Positions 17,484 through 25,457 of a DNA stretch of 64,000 nt are shown one piece after another. The position numbers and the translations under genes are program-made. How positions within the stretch are numbered: the stretch's first letter is position 1; each line of letters begins with the position of its first letter. The stretch lies in the NCBI RefSeq assembly GCF_001982635.1, contig NZ_MKFI01000001.1:674774-738773 (forward strand), read 5' to 3'. Source of the DNA: Bradyrhizobium mercantei (lineage in GTDB: Bacteria; Pseudomonadota; Alphaproteobacteria; Rhizobiales; Xanthobacteraceae). Below the pieces are notes generated by a model. That model worked only from the letters and a program-made list of their open reading frames with translations. It had not been told where the DNA came from and did no database searches.

Positions 17484-18335
17484 ATGTTGAACCACCGCTC
17501 CGTAATCCTGTTCTGGCAGTTGGCGATCCTCGTTCTGCTACTTCTGGTTTGGCAGTGGGGTTTTGAGTGGAGCAAGGCGCTCCTGCCGAAAGCCTATGTG
17601 CCAAAGATCCTTGACCCTTATTTCGTGGCGAAGCCGTCGCTGATCTGGCAAAGCTTCTTGCGGCTCGGCTGCTTGAACGATCCCGGCGAGTTTCTCACGT
17701 GCGTCCAGAGCACGGACAACAATTTGTGGACGGCGACCCTCGTCACGCTGAAGAACACCTGGTGGGGATTTCTCTTCGGCTCGACAACAGGTGTTATCGT
17801 CGGGCTCGTTCTGGGCCGCTCGGATTTCCTCTCCGGCGTGTTCGGCCCTTACATCATTGCATTCAACTCGATCCCTCGCATCGCCTTGGTCCCACTCGTC
17901 ATCCTGATTTTTGGACTCGGAGACTGGTCAAAAGTAGCGACCGCCTGGCTCGTCGTCTTCTTTGTGGTTTTCTTCAATACATTCGAGGGCGCGCGCGCCG
18001 TGGATCGCGATCAAATCGCCGCCGCTCGGCTGATGGGCGCAAAAGAATTCACCATTCTCCGCACCGTCGTGATTCCGTCGGCGCTTGCCTGGGTATTCGC
18101 GTCCCTGCTTCCTGCGGTGTCCTTCGCACTCATCGGTGTCATCGTCGGAGAGTTCATTGGCGCCGAACGCGGCCTAGGCAAGCTCATAATCGAGGCTGAA
18201 GGGCGCGCCAATGCCAGCGAGATGATGGTCGCGATCTTCATCATGATGTTCGTAGGCATCCTGTTGGCGCTGGTGGTGCGGTCCTTGCAGTCGTACCTGT
18301 TGCGCTGGCAGCCGCAGTTCGAACGCTCGGAGTAA
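17484..18335 (+). CDS. ABC transporter permease, NitT/TauT family
   Basis: A 283-residue inner-membrane permease with about six membrane segments and the EAA-type loop GAKEFTILRTVVIPSALAWV near residue 180. An unusually long periplasmic insertion (about residues 55-78, with two Cys in LNDPGEFLTCVQS) lies between the first and second membrane segments. It starts 2 bases after the ATPase stop and ends the LysR-linked operon. Confidence 0.92.
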   Translation: MLNHRSVILFWQLAILVLLLLVWQWGFEWSKALLPKAYVPKILDPYFVAKPSLIWQSFLRLGCLNDPGEFLTCVQSTDNNLWTATLVTLKNTWWGFLFGSTTGVIVGLVLGRSDFLSGVFGPYIIAFNSIPRIALVPLVILIFGLGDWSKVATAWLVVFFVVFFNTFEGARAVDRDQIAAARLMGAKEFTILRTVVIPSALAWVFASLLPAVSFALIGVIVGEFIGAERGLGKLIIEAEGRANASEMMVAIFIMMFVGILLALVVRSLQSYLLRWQPQFERSE

Positions 18336-18441
18336 CGGACGCAAGGAGGTAGTGGGCTTCGCTTTCGCGCCGCACGATAGCGATTGTGTCGCCGCCGCTT
18401 ATGCGTTACGTAACCCGCCGCAAATTTAGGCGACGCACGAT

Positions 18442-18867
18442 ATGCCAACACCGCGCCGAACCCGCCTCTTCAAGCACGTGATCCGATACTTGTTAGCCGT
18501 TAGCCTGGTGATATGCGGGCTTCCTCACATCCTTCACGCAGCAAAATCTCACGATGAGCAGATGCTTGAGCTGTCTCCCGAGACGAGACTTGAGCAGCGC
18601 TGCAACGCACGTGCGATGGGTATCGTTGGCCGGGAGCACCAAGGCTTTAAGCCCGACGAGTTCGTCGCCTATGCATTTGCCAATCCCGTCGTTCAGGGAC
18701 ACGTTATAGCCGCCGGCGGTGCCGCTTTGCGGAGTCGGGGCACATGGTATCATGTCGCCTATCGCTGCGAAACGAGCGATGATGGGCTGAGGATCCGAGC
18801 TTTCAGCTACACGCTAGGCGCGCCGGTGCCGCGGCAGGAGTGGGATAAGCATTACCTGGTGCCATAG
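18442..18867 (+). CDS. DUF930 domain-containing protein
   Basis: A small secreted or membrane-anchored protein of 141 residues. A hydrophobic segment at residues 13-33 looks like a signal peptide. The rest matches what I know of DUF930: RLEQRCNARAM, then FKPDEFVAYAFA, GGAALRSRGTWYHVAYRC and a closing PRQEWDKHYLVP. Two conserved Cys may form a disulfide. The function of the family is unknown; it is common in rhizobia. It is not obviously linked to its neighbours and looks like a stand-alone gene followed by a hairpin. Confidence 0.8.
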   Translation: MPTPRRTRLFKHVIRYLLAVSLVICGLPHILHAAKSHDEQMLELSPETRLEQRCNARAMGIVGREHQGFKPDEFVAYAFANPVVQGHVIAAGGAALRSRGTWYHVAYRCETSDDGLRIRAFSYTLGAPVPRQEWDKHYLVP

Positions 18868-18879
18868 CCCGTTGGCTCT

Positions 18880-18913
18880 CCGCAAGCGGGGGGTTCGAAC
18901 TCCCCCGCTGCGG
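18880..18913. terminator. Strong hairpin between convergent genes
   Basis: The left arm CCGCAAGCGGGGG (18880-18892) pairs with CCCCCGCTGCGG (18902-18913) with one bulge; the loop holds GTTCGAAC. No T-run follows on either strand, so it is a terminator-like hairpin between the DUF930 gene and the convergent aldehyde dehydrogenase. The loop resembles a tRNA T-arm, but no tRNA body is present. Confidence 0.5.
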
Positions 18914-18961
18914 TTCACCCGGGCGCTGATGAGAAGGTAGCGGCTCGCGGACCTGACCTTC

Positions 18962-20398
18962 CTATACGCCTGTTTGAGTGATGAACTTTGTATTCAGATA
19001 GGCTTCCATTCCCTCGATACCGCCTTCAGATCCATAGCCAGATTCCCTGACGCCTCCGAAGGGCGTTTCCGTCAAAGCAAGCGCGAAGCTGTTGATGGAC
19101 ATCATGCCTGCATCGACGGCTGCACCGATTGCGGCGGCCGTCTTGGCCGACTTCGTAAAGGAATAGGACGCGAGGCCGTACGGTAGTCGGTTTGCTTCCT
19201 CCACGGCCTCATCGAATTTTGCGAACGGCGAGATCAGAGCCAACGGGCCGAAGGGTTCGTCGTTCATCGCGCGCGCTGACTTCGGAACATTCGTCACCAC
19301 GGTCGGCTCGAAGAAGTAGCCCTTGTTGCCGATCCGACTTCCGCCGGTCTTCAATTGGCCTCCGCTTCCGATCGCGTCCTGGACCATGCTTTCTATGGCG
19401 GCGACGCGGCGGTCGTTTGCGAGTGCACCCATCCTGGAGTCGGCATCAAGACCGTTTCCGACCTTGATCGCTTTCGCGCCCTCCACGAAATGACGGACGA
19501 ACTTATCGTATACCCCTTCCTGAACTAGGAATCGCGTCGGCGAAATGCACACTTGGCCCGCGTTGCGGAATTTGGCTGCGACCATGATGTTGGCGGCCGA
19601 CTCCACGTCGGCATCGTCGAACACGATCACGGGCGCATGTCCTCCAAGCTCCATCGTCACGCGCTTCATGTGCCGCCCGGCCATCGCTGCCAAGTCCTTG
19701 CCGACTTTCGTCGATCCGGTGAACGATACCTTGCGAATGATGGGATGCGGAATGAGATATTCCGAGATTTCGGACGGCACACCGTAGACGAGATTGATGA
19801 CCCCGTCCGGCAGCCCCGCGTCCGCGAAGGCTCGTATCAGCTCCGCTGGCGAGCCCGGCGTTTCTTCGGGAGCCTTGACAATCATCGAGCACCCCGCAGC
19901 CAACGCTGCACTGAGCTTTCTCACGGCCTGATTGATCGGGAAGTTCCAGGGAGTGAATGCGGCGACCGGTCCGACAGGCTCCTTTAGCGCCATCTGGTAT
20001 ACGCCCGGCAATCTCGCCGGAATTACACGTCCGTAGCTCCTACGGCCCTCTTCGGCAAACCACTCGATGATATCGGCAGCGGTCGCAGTCTCAATCTTGG
20101 CCTCCGCCAGCACCTTCCCCTGCTCCGCGGTCATGATCCTTGCGATCGCATCGAGCCGCTCCCTCAAGAGCTCGGCGGCCTTTCGCATCACCTTCGAGCG
20201 TTCGTACGGCGGCACTGCGCTCCAAGTCTTGAAGCCCCGCTCCGCCGCAGCCAGCGCTTCATCAAGGTCTGCCATGTCGGCGTGAGCCACCGTCCCGATC
20301 GGCTCTTCGGTAGCTGGATTGATGACGTGGAGAGTCCTTCCCGAGCCGGAGGGCCGCCACTGGCCGTTGATGTAAAGCTGGGTGTCGGGGTTCTTCAT
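18962..20398 (-). CDS. NAD(P)-dependent aldehyde dehydrogenase, succinate-semialdehyde type
   Basis: A 478-residue aldehyde dehydrogenase, oxidising an aldehyde to the acid. Family blocks are FTPWNFP, the cofactor loop [11 protein letters not shown], the catalytic Glu in MELGGHAP and the catalytic Cys in [14 protein letters not shown]. It most resembles the GabD-like NAD-dependent succinate-semialdehyde branch (YINGQW at the start), but the true aldehyde may differ. The ATG at 20398 has GAGAGGGA upstream. It is a single-gene unit with an operator copy 56 bases upstream. Confidence 0.9.
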   Translation of the reverse strand: MKNPDTQLYINGQWRPSGSGRTLHVINPATEEPIGTVAHADMADLDEALAAAERGFKTWSAVPPYERSKVMRKAAELLRERLDAIARIMTAEQGKVLAEAKIETATAADIIEWFAEEGRRSYGRVIPARLPGVYQMALKEPVGPVAAFTPWNFPINQAVRKLSAALAAGCSMIVKAPEETPGSPAELIRAFADAGLPDGVINLVYGVPSEISEYLIPHPIIRKVSFTGSTKVGKDLAAMAGRHMKRVTMELGGHAPVIVFDDADVESAANIMVAAKFRNAGQVCISPTRFLVQEGVYDKFVRHFVEGAKAIKVGNGLDADSRMGALANDRRVAAIESMVQDAIGSGGQLKTGGSRIGNKGYFFEPTVVTNVPKSARAMNDEPFGPLALISPFAKFDEAVEEANRLPYGLASYSFTKSAKTAAAIGAAVDAGMMSINSFALALTETPFGGVRESGYGSEGGIEGMEAYLNTKFITQTGV

Positions 20399-20454
20399 GG
20401 ATCCCTCTCGATCAGGCCTCCACTCGGAAGGCCACATTGGGCTAATTCTGGATA

Positions 20455-20471
20455 TGTCCGCTCTACGGACT
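20455..20471. promoter_or_regulatory. Operator copy 4, TGTCC-N7-GGACT
   Basis: TGTCCGCTCTACGGACT (one mismatch) lies 56 bases before the aldehyde dehydrogenase. On the minus strand TTGACG (20502-20507) and ATATCG (20479-20484), 17 bases apart, lie directly upstream, so the repeat falls at the start of the transcript. Confidence 0.65.
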
Positions 20472-20478
20472 TCGTTCC

Positions 20479-20507
20479 CGATATTGGATAAGCATGCAGG
20501 TCGTCAA
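20479..20507 (-). promoter_or_regulatory. Predicted promoter of the aldehyde dehydrogenase gene
   Basis: TTGACG, 17 bases, ATATCG on the minus strand; the -10 is weak. Its place next to operator copy 4 supports it. Confidence 0.4.
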
Positions 20508-20605
20508 GCCTGCCCCGGGCGTTCAGCAGCGGCGAGCCCGAGGGCAGATAATCCACGGCCAGCTTGACACGGCGGCAGGACCGGGTAGGACTATTTTGGA
20601 AATGA

Positions 20606-20622
20606 TGTCCGTCACACGGACA
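20606..20622. promoter_or_regulatory. Operator copy 5, perfect, upstream of livHMGF
   Basis: TGTCCGTCACACGGACA has 7-base perfect arms. TATTTTGGAAATGA lies directly before it and TTGACA at 20564-20569; the spacing of that -35 to TATTTT is 22 bases, so the exact promoter is uncertain. It lies 256 bases before livH. Confidence 0.75.
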
Positions 20623-20728
20623 CGTGGGAGGCGACGGTCTTGCTTCACATCCGTTTGTTATTTTTTAGCGGGCGCGACTCCAAGAGGAGGCGCGACATCT
20701 ATCGATTCTCACAGGGCTGTAAGAAGTC

Positions 20729-20757
20729 CCAGATCTGGAGCTGCGCACCAGATCTGG
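20729..20757. repeat. Twin CCAGATCTGG palindromes in the liv leader
   Basis: The same 10-bp perfect palindrome CCAGATCTGG is at 20729-20738 and 20748-20757, with 9 bases between. As DNA this looks like a double binding site; as RNA the two copies can pair into a 10-bp stem with a 9-base loop. It is between operator copy 5 and livH. Confidence 0.6.
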
Positions 20758-20878
20758 CTCGAACAGTAATCTCGATGCCGAGCAGCCTGCCCGCCAAACT
20801 CAGGCGCGCGCATGACGATTTCTCGAAAGCTCAAGTGCGCGGACTTCACGTAGGCTTGTCGCACACCCGCGGAGCCGA

Positions 20879-21763
20879 ATGATGCTGGTTGGATTGCTTA
20901 TCAATGGGCTGGTGAGCGGAGCCTTGTACGCGCTGGTCGCGGTAGGATTCACGCTCGTCATCGGCGTGCTGGACAAGCTGAATTTCGCGCACCCCGAAGT
21001 GTTGATGATAGGCGGCTTCGTGGCCGTGGTCGCAAGCGGCCTGCCGCCCTACTACGCGTTCATCGCCGCTTTCGCGACTGGCGGCCTGCTCGGCCTCGTC
21101 GTCGAATTTGCGGCGTTTCGTCGCTTCACAGACGCCGATGCCAAAATCACCGCGGGTCTTGCTTCAATGGCCGTTGGCCTCGTGCTGACCGACCTCACGC
21201 AAAAGGTCTTCGGCACGGAGAGCGTGTCGCTCCCGATCGGTGGTGGGTGGCTTTCCCGGCGTTTCCAGATTGCCGGCGTTGAATTCCTGAACGTTCAAAT
21301 CGTCATCGTCCTCGCCACCGCGATCCTGACCGGCGGCCTCCACGTGCTCTTGCAGCGAACCAGGGTGGGGCGCCAGATCAGAGCCGTTGCCGAGTCTCCG
21401 GTCTCCGCCTCACTGCTCGGAGTGAACGTGCTTAGGGTCTCGCAGGCGGTTTTCTTCGTATCCTCTGCGCTGGCGGCGGAAGCCGGCTTGCTCCTTGCAT
21501 TGAGGAGTGGCGCAGCAAGCTCCGACATCGGTTTGACGTTCGGCCTAAAGGCGCTCGCAATCATGGCCATCGGCGGCCTCGGTGACCTCCGCGGCGCGAT
21601 GCTCGGTGGTCTCGTCATCGGCGTGCTTGAAGCATTCATGTTCCACCTTGGACTCGGCCGGCTGTCCGAACTCACCGTTTGGCTCGCGATGATCGTCACG
21701 CTGATGGTGCGGCCACGTGGCCTCTTCAGCAGCGGAACCCACGGCCTGGAGCAACGGGCGTGA
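20879..21763 (+). CDS. livH: Branched-chain amino acid-type ABC permease LivH
   Basis: A 294-residue LivH-type permease with about eight membrane segments; it opens LLINGLVSGALYALVAVGFTLVIGVLDKLNFAH and has GVNVLRVSQAVFFVSSALAAEAG and AIMAIGGLGDLRGAMLGGLVIGVLEA near the end, all family blocks. Two ATGs in a row (20879, 20882) follow GGAG. It is the first gene of a complete livHMGF-binding-protein operon (20879-25332), controlled by operator copy 5. The cargo may be an aromatic or amide compound rather than an amino acid. Confidence 0.92.
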   Translation: MMLVGLLINGLVSGALYALVAVGFTLVIGVLDKLNFAHPEVLMIGGFVAVVASGLPPYYAFIAAFATGGLLGLVVEFAAFRRFTDADAKITAGLASMAVGLVLTDLTQKVFGTESVSLPIGGGWLSRRFQIAGVEFLNVQIVIVLATAILTGGLHVLLQRTRVGRQIRAVAESPVSASLLGVNVLRVSQAVFFVSSALAAEAGLLLALRSGAASSDIGLTFGLKALAIMAIGGLGDLRGAMLGGLVIGVLEAFMFHLGLGRLSELTVWLAMIVTLMVRPRGLFSSGTHGLEQRA

Positions 21764-22602
21764 TATCGGATCAGCTCTTCTTCACAGGCATCAACGTCCT
21801 TCTCGCCTGGAGCGTCTACATCGGATTGGTGACCGGGAGTCTCTCTTTCGCTCAAGGCGCGTTCATGGCGTTTGGCTGCTATGGAGCCGGCGTGCTGACT
21901 GTGAAATTCGGTTGGCCGTTGCTGCCGGCCTGCCTCGTGTCGGCAATTCTATCTGCCATGATCGCAGCGGTACTAGGTTATCCAGCGCTGCGTCTGAGAG
22001 GCGTATACCTCATCCTGGTCACCATCGGCATCACATTCTGCGCGCGTGTCGCCCTGGAGAACATCGACTACGTAGGAGGCGTCGGCGGATTCGGCGGTAT
22101 GCGGGGCGCGGATCTCAACGCTGTCATCGTTGCCGTGTTGATCGTTGGCGCTTTCCTCTTGTGGTTCTCCTTCAGCCCGCTGCAGCGGATCTGCGACGCG
22201 GTACGAGAGGATGACCGGGTCGCCTCCTCACTGGCGATAAACGTGACTTTCATCCGGCTGCTCGGCTTCTCCGCCGGAGCCGCTATCGCCGCAATCGCGG
22301 GGGCGCTCTACGGCCATTACATGAATTTCGTCCGTCCCGAGAGCTTCGATGTTCTCCTGTCGATCTACGTCGTTCTCTATGTCGTTCTCGGCGGCACCAA
22401 CAACATGCTGGGACCGCTGATCGGCGCGACTCTGATGACGTTGTTGCCCGAATACTTCCGAGTTCTCGCCGAATGGCGTCCGACGGTTTTCGGACTGGCG
22501 ATCCTGGCTATGCTCCTATTTCGTCCACTCGGTCTCTTGGCCTTCCGCCTCGTCACGGCGCATGCATCCGTATCCGCGCCCCGGAAATCAGGTTCGCTAT
22601 GA
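21760..22602 (+). CDS. livM: Branched-chain amino acid-type ABC permease LivM
   Basis: A 280-residue second permease. Its frame is open from 21679, but the GTG at 21760 overlapping the livH stop (GTGA) is the natural start. It has YPALRLRGVYLILVTIGITFCARVALENIDYVGG and AINVTFIRLLGFSAGAAIAAIAGALYGHYM, typical of LivM. It forms the membrane pore with LivH. Confidence 0.92.
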   Translation: MISDQLFFTGINVLLAWSVYIGLVTGSLSFAQGAFMAFGCYGAGVLTVKFGWPLLPACLVSAILSAMIAAVLGYPALRLRGVYLILVTIGITFCARVALENIDYVGGVGGFGGMRGADLNAVIVAVLIVGAFLLWFSFSPLQRICDAVREDDRVASSLAINVTFIRLLGFSAGAAIAAIAGALYGHYMNFVRPESFDVLLSIYVVLYVVLGGTNNMLGPLIGATLMTLLPEYFRVLAEWRPTVFGLAILAMLLFRPLGLLAFRLVTAHASVSAPRKSGSL

Positions 22603-23366
22603 AGCAGCCCATTCTCGAGGTCCGAAAGCTGCAAAAGTCCTTCGGAGGGCTGCGAGCGCTCGACGGCATCAATCTCGACATCCACGAGGGTGAAGTCGTC
22701 GGCCTCATAGGTCCGAACGGCGCCGGAAAGACGGCTTTGCTAAATACCGTTACCGGTTTCTACCGCGCAACCGGCGGCACGATTCTCTTCCAGAATCAAG
22801 ACATCACGCATCGGCCGATGCATGAGATCGGCCGCCTGGGCATCGGGCGCACCTTCCAGAATATTCGCCTGTTCCGCAGGATGACGGTTCTCGAGAATGC
22901 GCTCGTGGCATTCAGACCGTTCGCGGATCATCCTCTCCGCTCGCTAATCGCCTACCGCGAGCGCAGGATGGCCATCGCGCGGGCGATGCATTGGCTCGAA
23001 CTTCTTCAGCTCGCCGACAAGGTCGATCGCATCGCCTCCTCGCTTTCGTACGGCGACGCGAGGCGCCTCGAGATCGCCCGCGCGCTTGTCGGTGAACCGT
23101 CTCTGCTTCTGTTGGACGAACCCGCGGCGGGCATGAACGAGAACGAAACGCGGCGCTTGGTGGACGACATCGCCATCGTCCGCCGCCATGTCCGAGCCAT
23201 CGTGCTGATCGAACACGACATGGACCTGATCCGCAGTCTTTCCGATAGACTCGTGGCGATGGACTACGGGCGCAAGATCGTCGAGGGCGCATCGGCGGAG
23301 GTGCTGAACCACCCCGAGGTCCTTAAGGCCTATCTCGGAACCGATACCGAGGAGACCGTCTCGTGA
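22599..23366 (+). CDS. livG: Branched-chain amino acid-type ABC ATP-binding protein LivG
   Basis: A 255-residue ATPase beginning at the ATG that overlaps the livM stop (ATGA). Walker A GPNGAGKT is near residue 38, then GIGRTFQNIRLFRRMTVLEN, a LivG hallmark, and Walker B LLLLDEPAAGMNENE. The signature reads LSYGDARRLEIARAL, the usual LivG variant of LSGGQ. Confidence 0.93.
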   Translation: MKQPILEVRKLQKSFGGLRALDGINLDIHEGEVVGLIGPNGAGKTALLNTVTGFYRATGGTILFQNQDITHRPMHEIGRLGIGRTFQNIRLFRRMTVLENALVAFRPFADHPLRSLIAYRERRMAIARAMHWLELLQLADKVDRIASSLSYGDARRLEIARALVGEPSLLLLDEPAAGMNENETRRLVDDIAIVRRHVRAIVLIEHDMDLIRSLSDRLVAMDYGRKIVEGASAEVLNHPEVLKAYLGTDTEETVS

Positions 23367-24133
23367 CGTCCGTCCTGCTGAGCGTCACGGATCTGTGCGC
23401 GGGTTACGGCCCCATTCGGGCACTTCGAGGCCTAACATTCCAGGTCGCCGAGCGGGAGACCGTGGCCATCGTTGGCGCCAACGGGGCCGGCAAGACAACG
23501 CTGATGCGCGCCCTCTCGGGGATCATCCCACTTTCCGACGGCGAAGCGAGCTTCCTCGGACGCAATATCCGCGGGACCTCAAGCCACCATCTCGCTCGCG
23601 CCGGCATGCTCCACGTTCCCGAGGGCAGAGGCACGCTTCAGACCATGAGCGTGGAGGACAATCTTCGCCTCGCCTGGGAGATCCGTCCGACCGCGGTCAC
23701 ATTCGGTGAAGCCCTCGAGAAAGCTTACGGGCGGTTTCCTCGCCTTCGCGAGCGGCGCGCTCAGGCCGCTGGCAACCTGTCGGGAGGTGAGCAGCAAATG
23801 CTCGCAGTGGCGCGAGCCCTAGTTAACCGCCCGCGGCTGCTCCTCCTAGATGAGCCTTCGATGGGCCTCTCGCCTCGAATGACGGGCGAGGTATTTCTTA
23901 GCCTGGCCGAGCTGCGTGATGATGGAGTTGCGATCCTGTTGGTCGAACAAAACGTCCGGCGCGCTCTGCAGCTAGCCCAGCGCGCGCTCGTGCTCTCGCA
24001 TGGCGTGTTCGCCGCGTCCGGACCGTCCGACGAACTGTCCCGAGATCCGGCAATCGTCGCCAGCTATCTGGGGCAATCCCATGACGCGCCACCAGACAAC
24101 AAAAGACACATAGCGAACGATCCAAGGAGGTGA
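23363..24133 (+). CDS. livF: Branched-chain amino acid-type ABC ATP-binding protein LivF
   Basis: A 256-residue ATPase whose GTG start overlaps the livG stop (GTGA). Walker A is GANGAGKT near residue 38, the signature NLSGGEQQMLAVARAL near 145 and Walker B LLLLDEPSMGLSP. It completes the ATPase pair of this importer. Confidence 0.93.
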   Translation: MTSVLLSVTDLCAGYGPIRALRGLTFQVAERETVAIVGANGAGKTTLMRALSGIIPLSDGEASFLGRNIRGTSSHHLARAGMLHVPEGRGTLQTMSVEDNLRLAWEIRPTAVTFGEALEKAYGRFPRLRERRAQAAGNLSGGEQQMLAVARALVNRPRLLLLDEPSMGLSPRMTGEVFLSLAELRDDGVAILLVEQNVRRALQLAQRALVLSHGVFAASGPSDELSRDPAIVASYLGQSHDAPPDNKRHIANDPRR

Positions 24134-24135
24134 CC

Positions 24136-25332
24136 GTGAGAATTTCGAGACGAACAATCCTCGCCATCGGCGCATGCGCGTTGGCGGCAGTCGCGAACGG
24201 CCCCGCAGAAGCTCAACAGGCCAAACCGCCGATCAAATTGGCTTTGATAACCCCGCTGACGGGGCCGCTGGGCAGCTACGGGAAGATTCAGGAGATTCTC
24301 GTAAAGCTCGCGGTAGAGGACGTGAACTCGAAGGGCGGCGTAAACGGCAGCCTGCTTCAGCTCGACGTCGGAGACTCCCAGACGGACCCCGGTCAGGCGG
24401 TCGTTCTCTTCAGGCGTTACGCCGGAGGCGGATATTTCGGATCGATTGGCCCTATGACCGGCACTCAATGGGAAACCGTCAGTCCCCTCGCCAATCAGAT
24501 CGCAATGCCTTCCATCGCCCTGAATGCGATCAAGCCCGGCATCAACGTCAGACCCTGGACCATCCGACTCCAGCCCCCCGATGACACGCAAATTCCCGAG
24601 GGCTTCAAAGCGTTTCTGAAGGCGTTTCCCAACGTAAAGACCGTCGTCATCACGGCCGACGTCCGGGAGGCATCCAGCAAGGCCGCAGCCGACGCGTTCA
24701 AGACCATCGCGCAAGACAACGGGCTTCAGGTTCTGGACACGGTCGAATTCTCTTCCAAGAGCACCGACCTGTCGTCGGCTGCGATTCAGATCAAGAGCCG
24801 CAATCCAGATGCGATCATGGTCTCGGCCTTCCCCGCGCAAGGGATGCTGCTGGCGAAAGAATTTCACACACAGGGCATCACGGCTCCTGTCTTCAATACA
24901 TCGACGCTCTGGTCCGGTCCATTCATCAACATGGTAGGCGAGTATGGTCGCAACTGGTACGTCATCGGCTTCTCGACCAACGCGGACGGAATGCCCGGTT
25001 ACACGGATCAGGCGCTGTATCAAAGCATCGTCAGCAGGGTGTTGGAGAAGGGAGATCAGGCGATCGGAGTACCTCCGAATCTGGCGAATTGGTCCTTCGG
25101 TTACGATGCCATCTTGCTCTATGCCGACATCTTCCGGCGGAACGGCATCGACGGCACCAGTGACCCGAAGAAAGTCCGAGAGACGGTCAAGGACGAGTTT
25201 TCCAAACTGAAGGAGTTCGTCGGCGTGTACAGGTACAAATTCCGCGACACCGGCGATGCCTACCTCCCGGGCAACATTCTCCGACCCAACGTTGAAAAGA
25301 AGGTCTGGGAGTTCATGCCGGAGAACAAATAG
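24136..25332 (+). CDS. ABC transporter substrate-binding protein, LivK type
   Basis: A 398-residue periplasmic binding protein for the livHMGF operon. The start is the GTG at 24136, five bases after AAGGAGG; the earlier in-frame GTG at 24130 is inside that ribosome site. A signal peptide RISRRTILAIGACALAAVANG with AEA cleavage is followed by IKLALITPLTGPLGSYGKIQ. The body is a type I periplasmic fold. Ligand unknown; neighbouring aromatic genes suggest an aromatic compound. Confidence 0.92.
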   Translation: MRISRRTILAIGACALAAVANGPAEAQQAKPPIKLALITPLTGPLGSYGKIQEILVKLAVEDVNSKGGVNGSLLQLDVGDSQTDPGQAVVLFRRYAGGGYFGSIGPMTGTQWETVSPLANQIAMPSIALNAIKPGINVRPWTIRLQPPDDTQIPEGFKAFLKAFPNVKTVVITADVREASSKAAADAFKTIAQDNGLQVLDTVEFSSKSTDLSSAAIQIKSRNPDAIMVSAFPAQGMLLAKEFHTQGITAPVFNTSTLWSGPFINMVGEYGRNWYVIGFSTNADGMPGYTDQALYQSIVSRVLEKGDQAIGVPPNLANWSFGYDAILLYADIFRRNGIDGTSDPKKVRETVKDEFSKLKEFVGVYRYKFRDTGDAYLPGNILRPNVEKKVWEFMPENK

Positions 25333-25339
25333 TCCGAAC

Positions 25340-25369
25340 CGGCCGCCGATCGTACGCGACCGGCGGCCG
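25340..25369 (+). terminator. Hairpin after the liv operon
   Basis: CGGCCGCCG (25340-25348) pairs with CGGCGGCCG (25361-25369), a perfect 9-bp stem 7 bases after the binding-protein stop. No T-run follows, so it may be a weak or Rho-assisted terminator or an mRNA-protecting hairpin. Confidence 0.5.
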
Positions 25370-25457
25370 TAAAGTGACATATTCCTACCGACGATGTCGG
25401 CACTTCGGAGAACCTACCTCAAGCATGGGTGCGATGCGCCCCCTTTTGGCACCTGTT

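Larger units (their letters stand above)
20399..20878. other. Divergent regulatory region with two operators and a long liv leader
   Basis: A 480-base gap between the aldehyde dehydrogenase and livH. It has operator copies at 20455 and 20606, a readable minus-strand promoter at 20479-20507, a plus-strand TTGACA at 20564 and two identical palindromes at 20729 and 20748. The 256 bases between the second operator and livH hold no convincing gene; the in-frame stretch before livH has no protein features. Confidence 0.55.

Noticed and set aside
18880..18925. Possible tRNA fragment or attachment site (GGTTCGAAC with flanking G/C stem)
   Set aside because: The rest of a tRNA is missing and the stretch is fully explained as a hairpin between convergent genes; no integrase or direct repeat seen.
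20640..20882. Short open frame in the liv leader as a leader peptide
   Set aside because: No good start or ribosome site and no run of regulatory codons; the stretch is better seen as untranslated leader.
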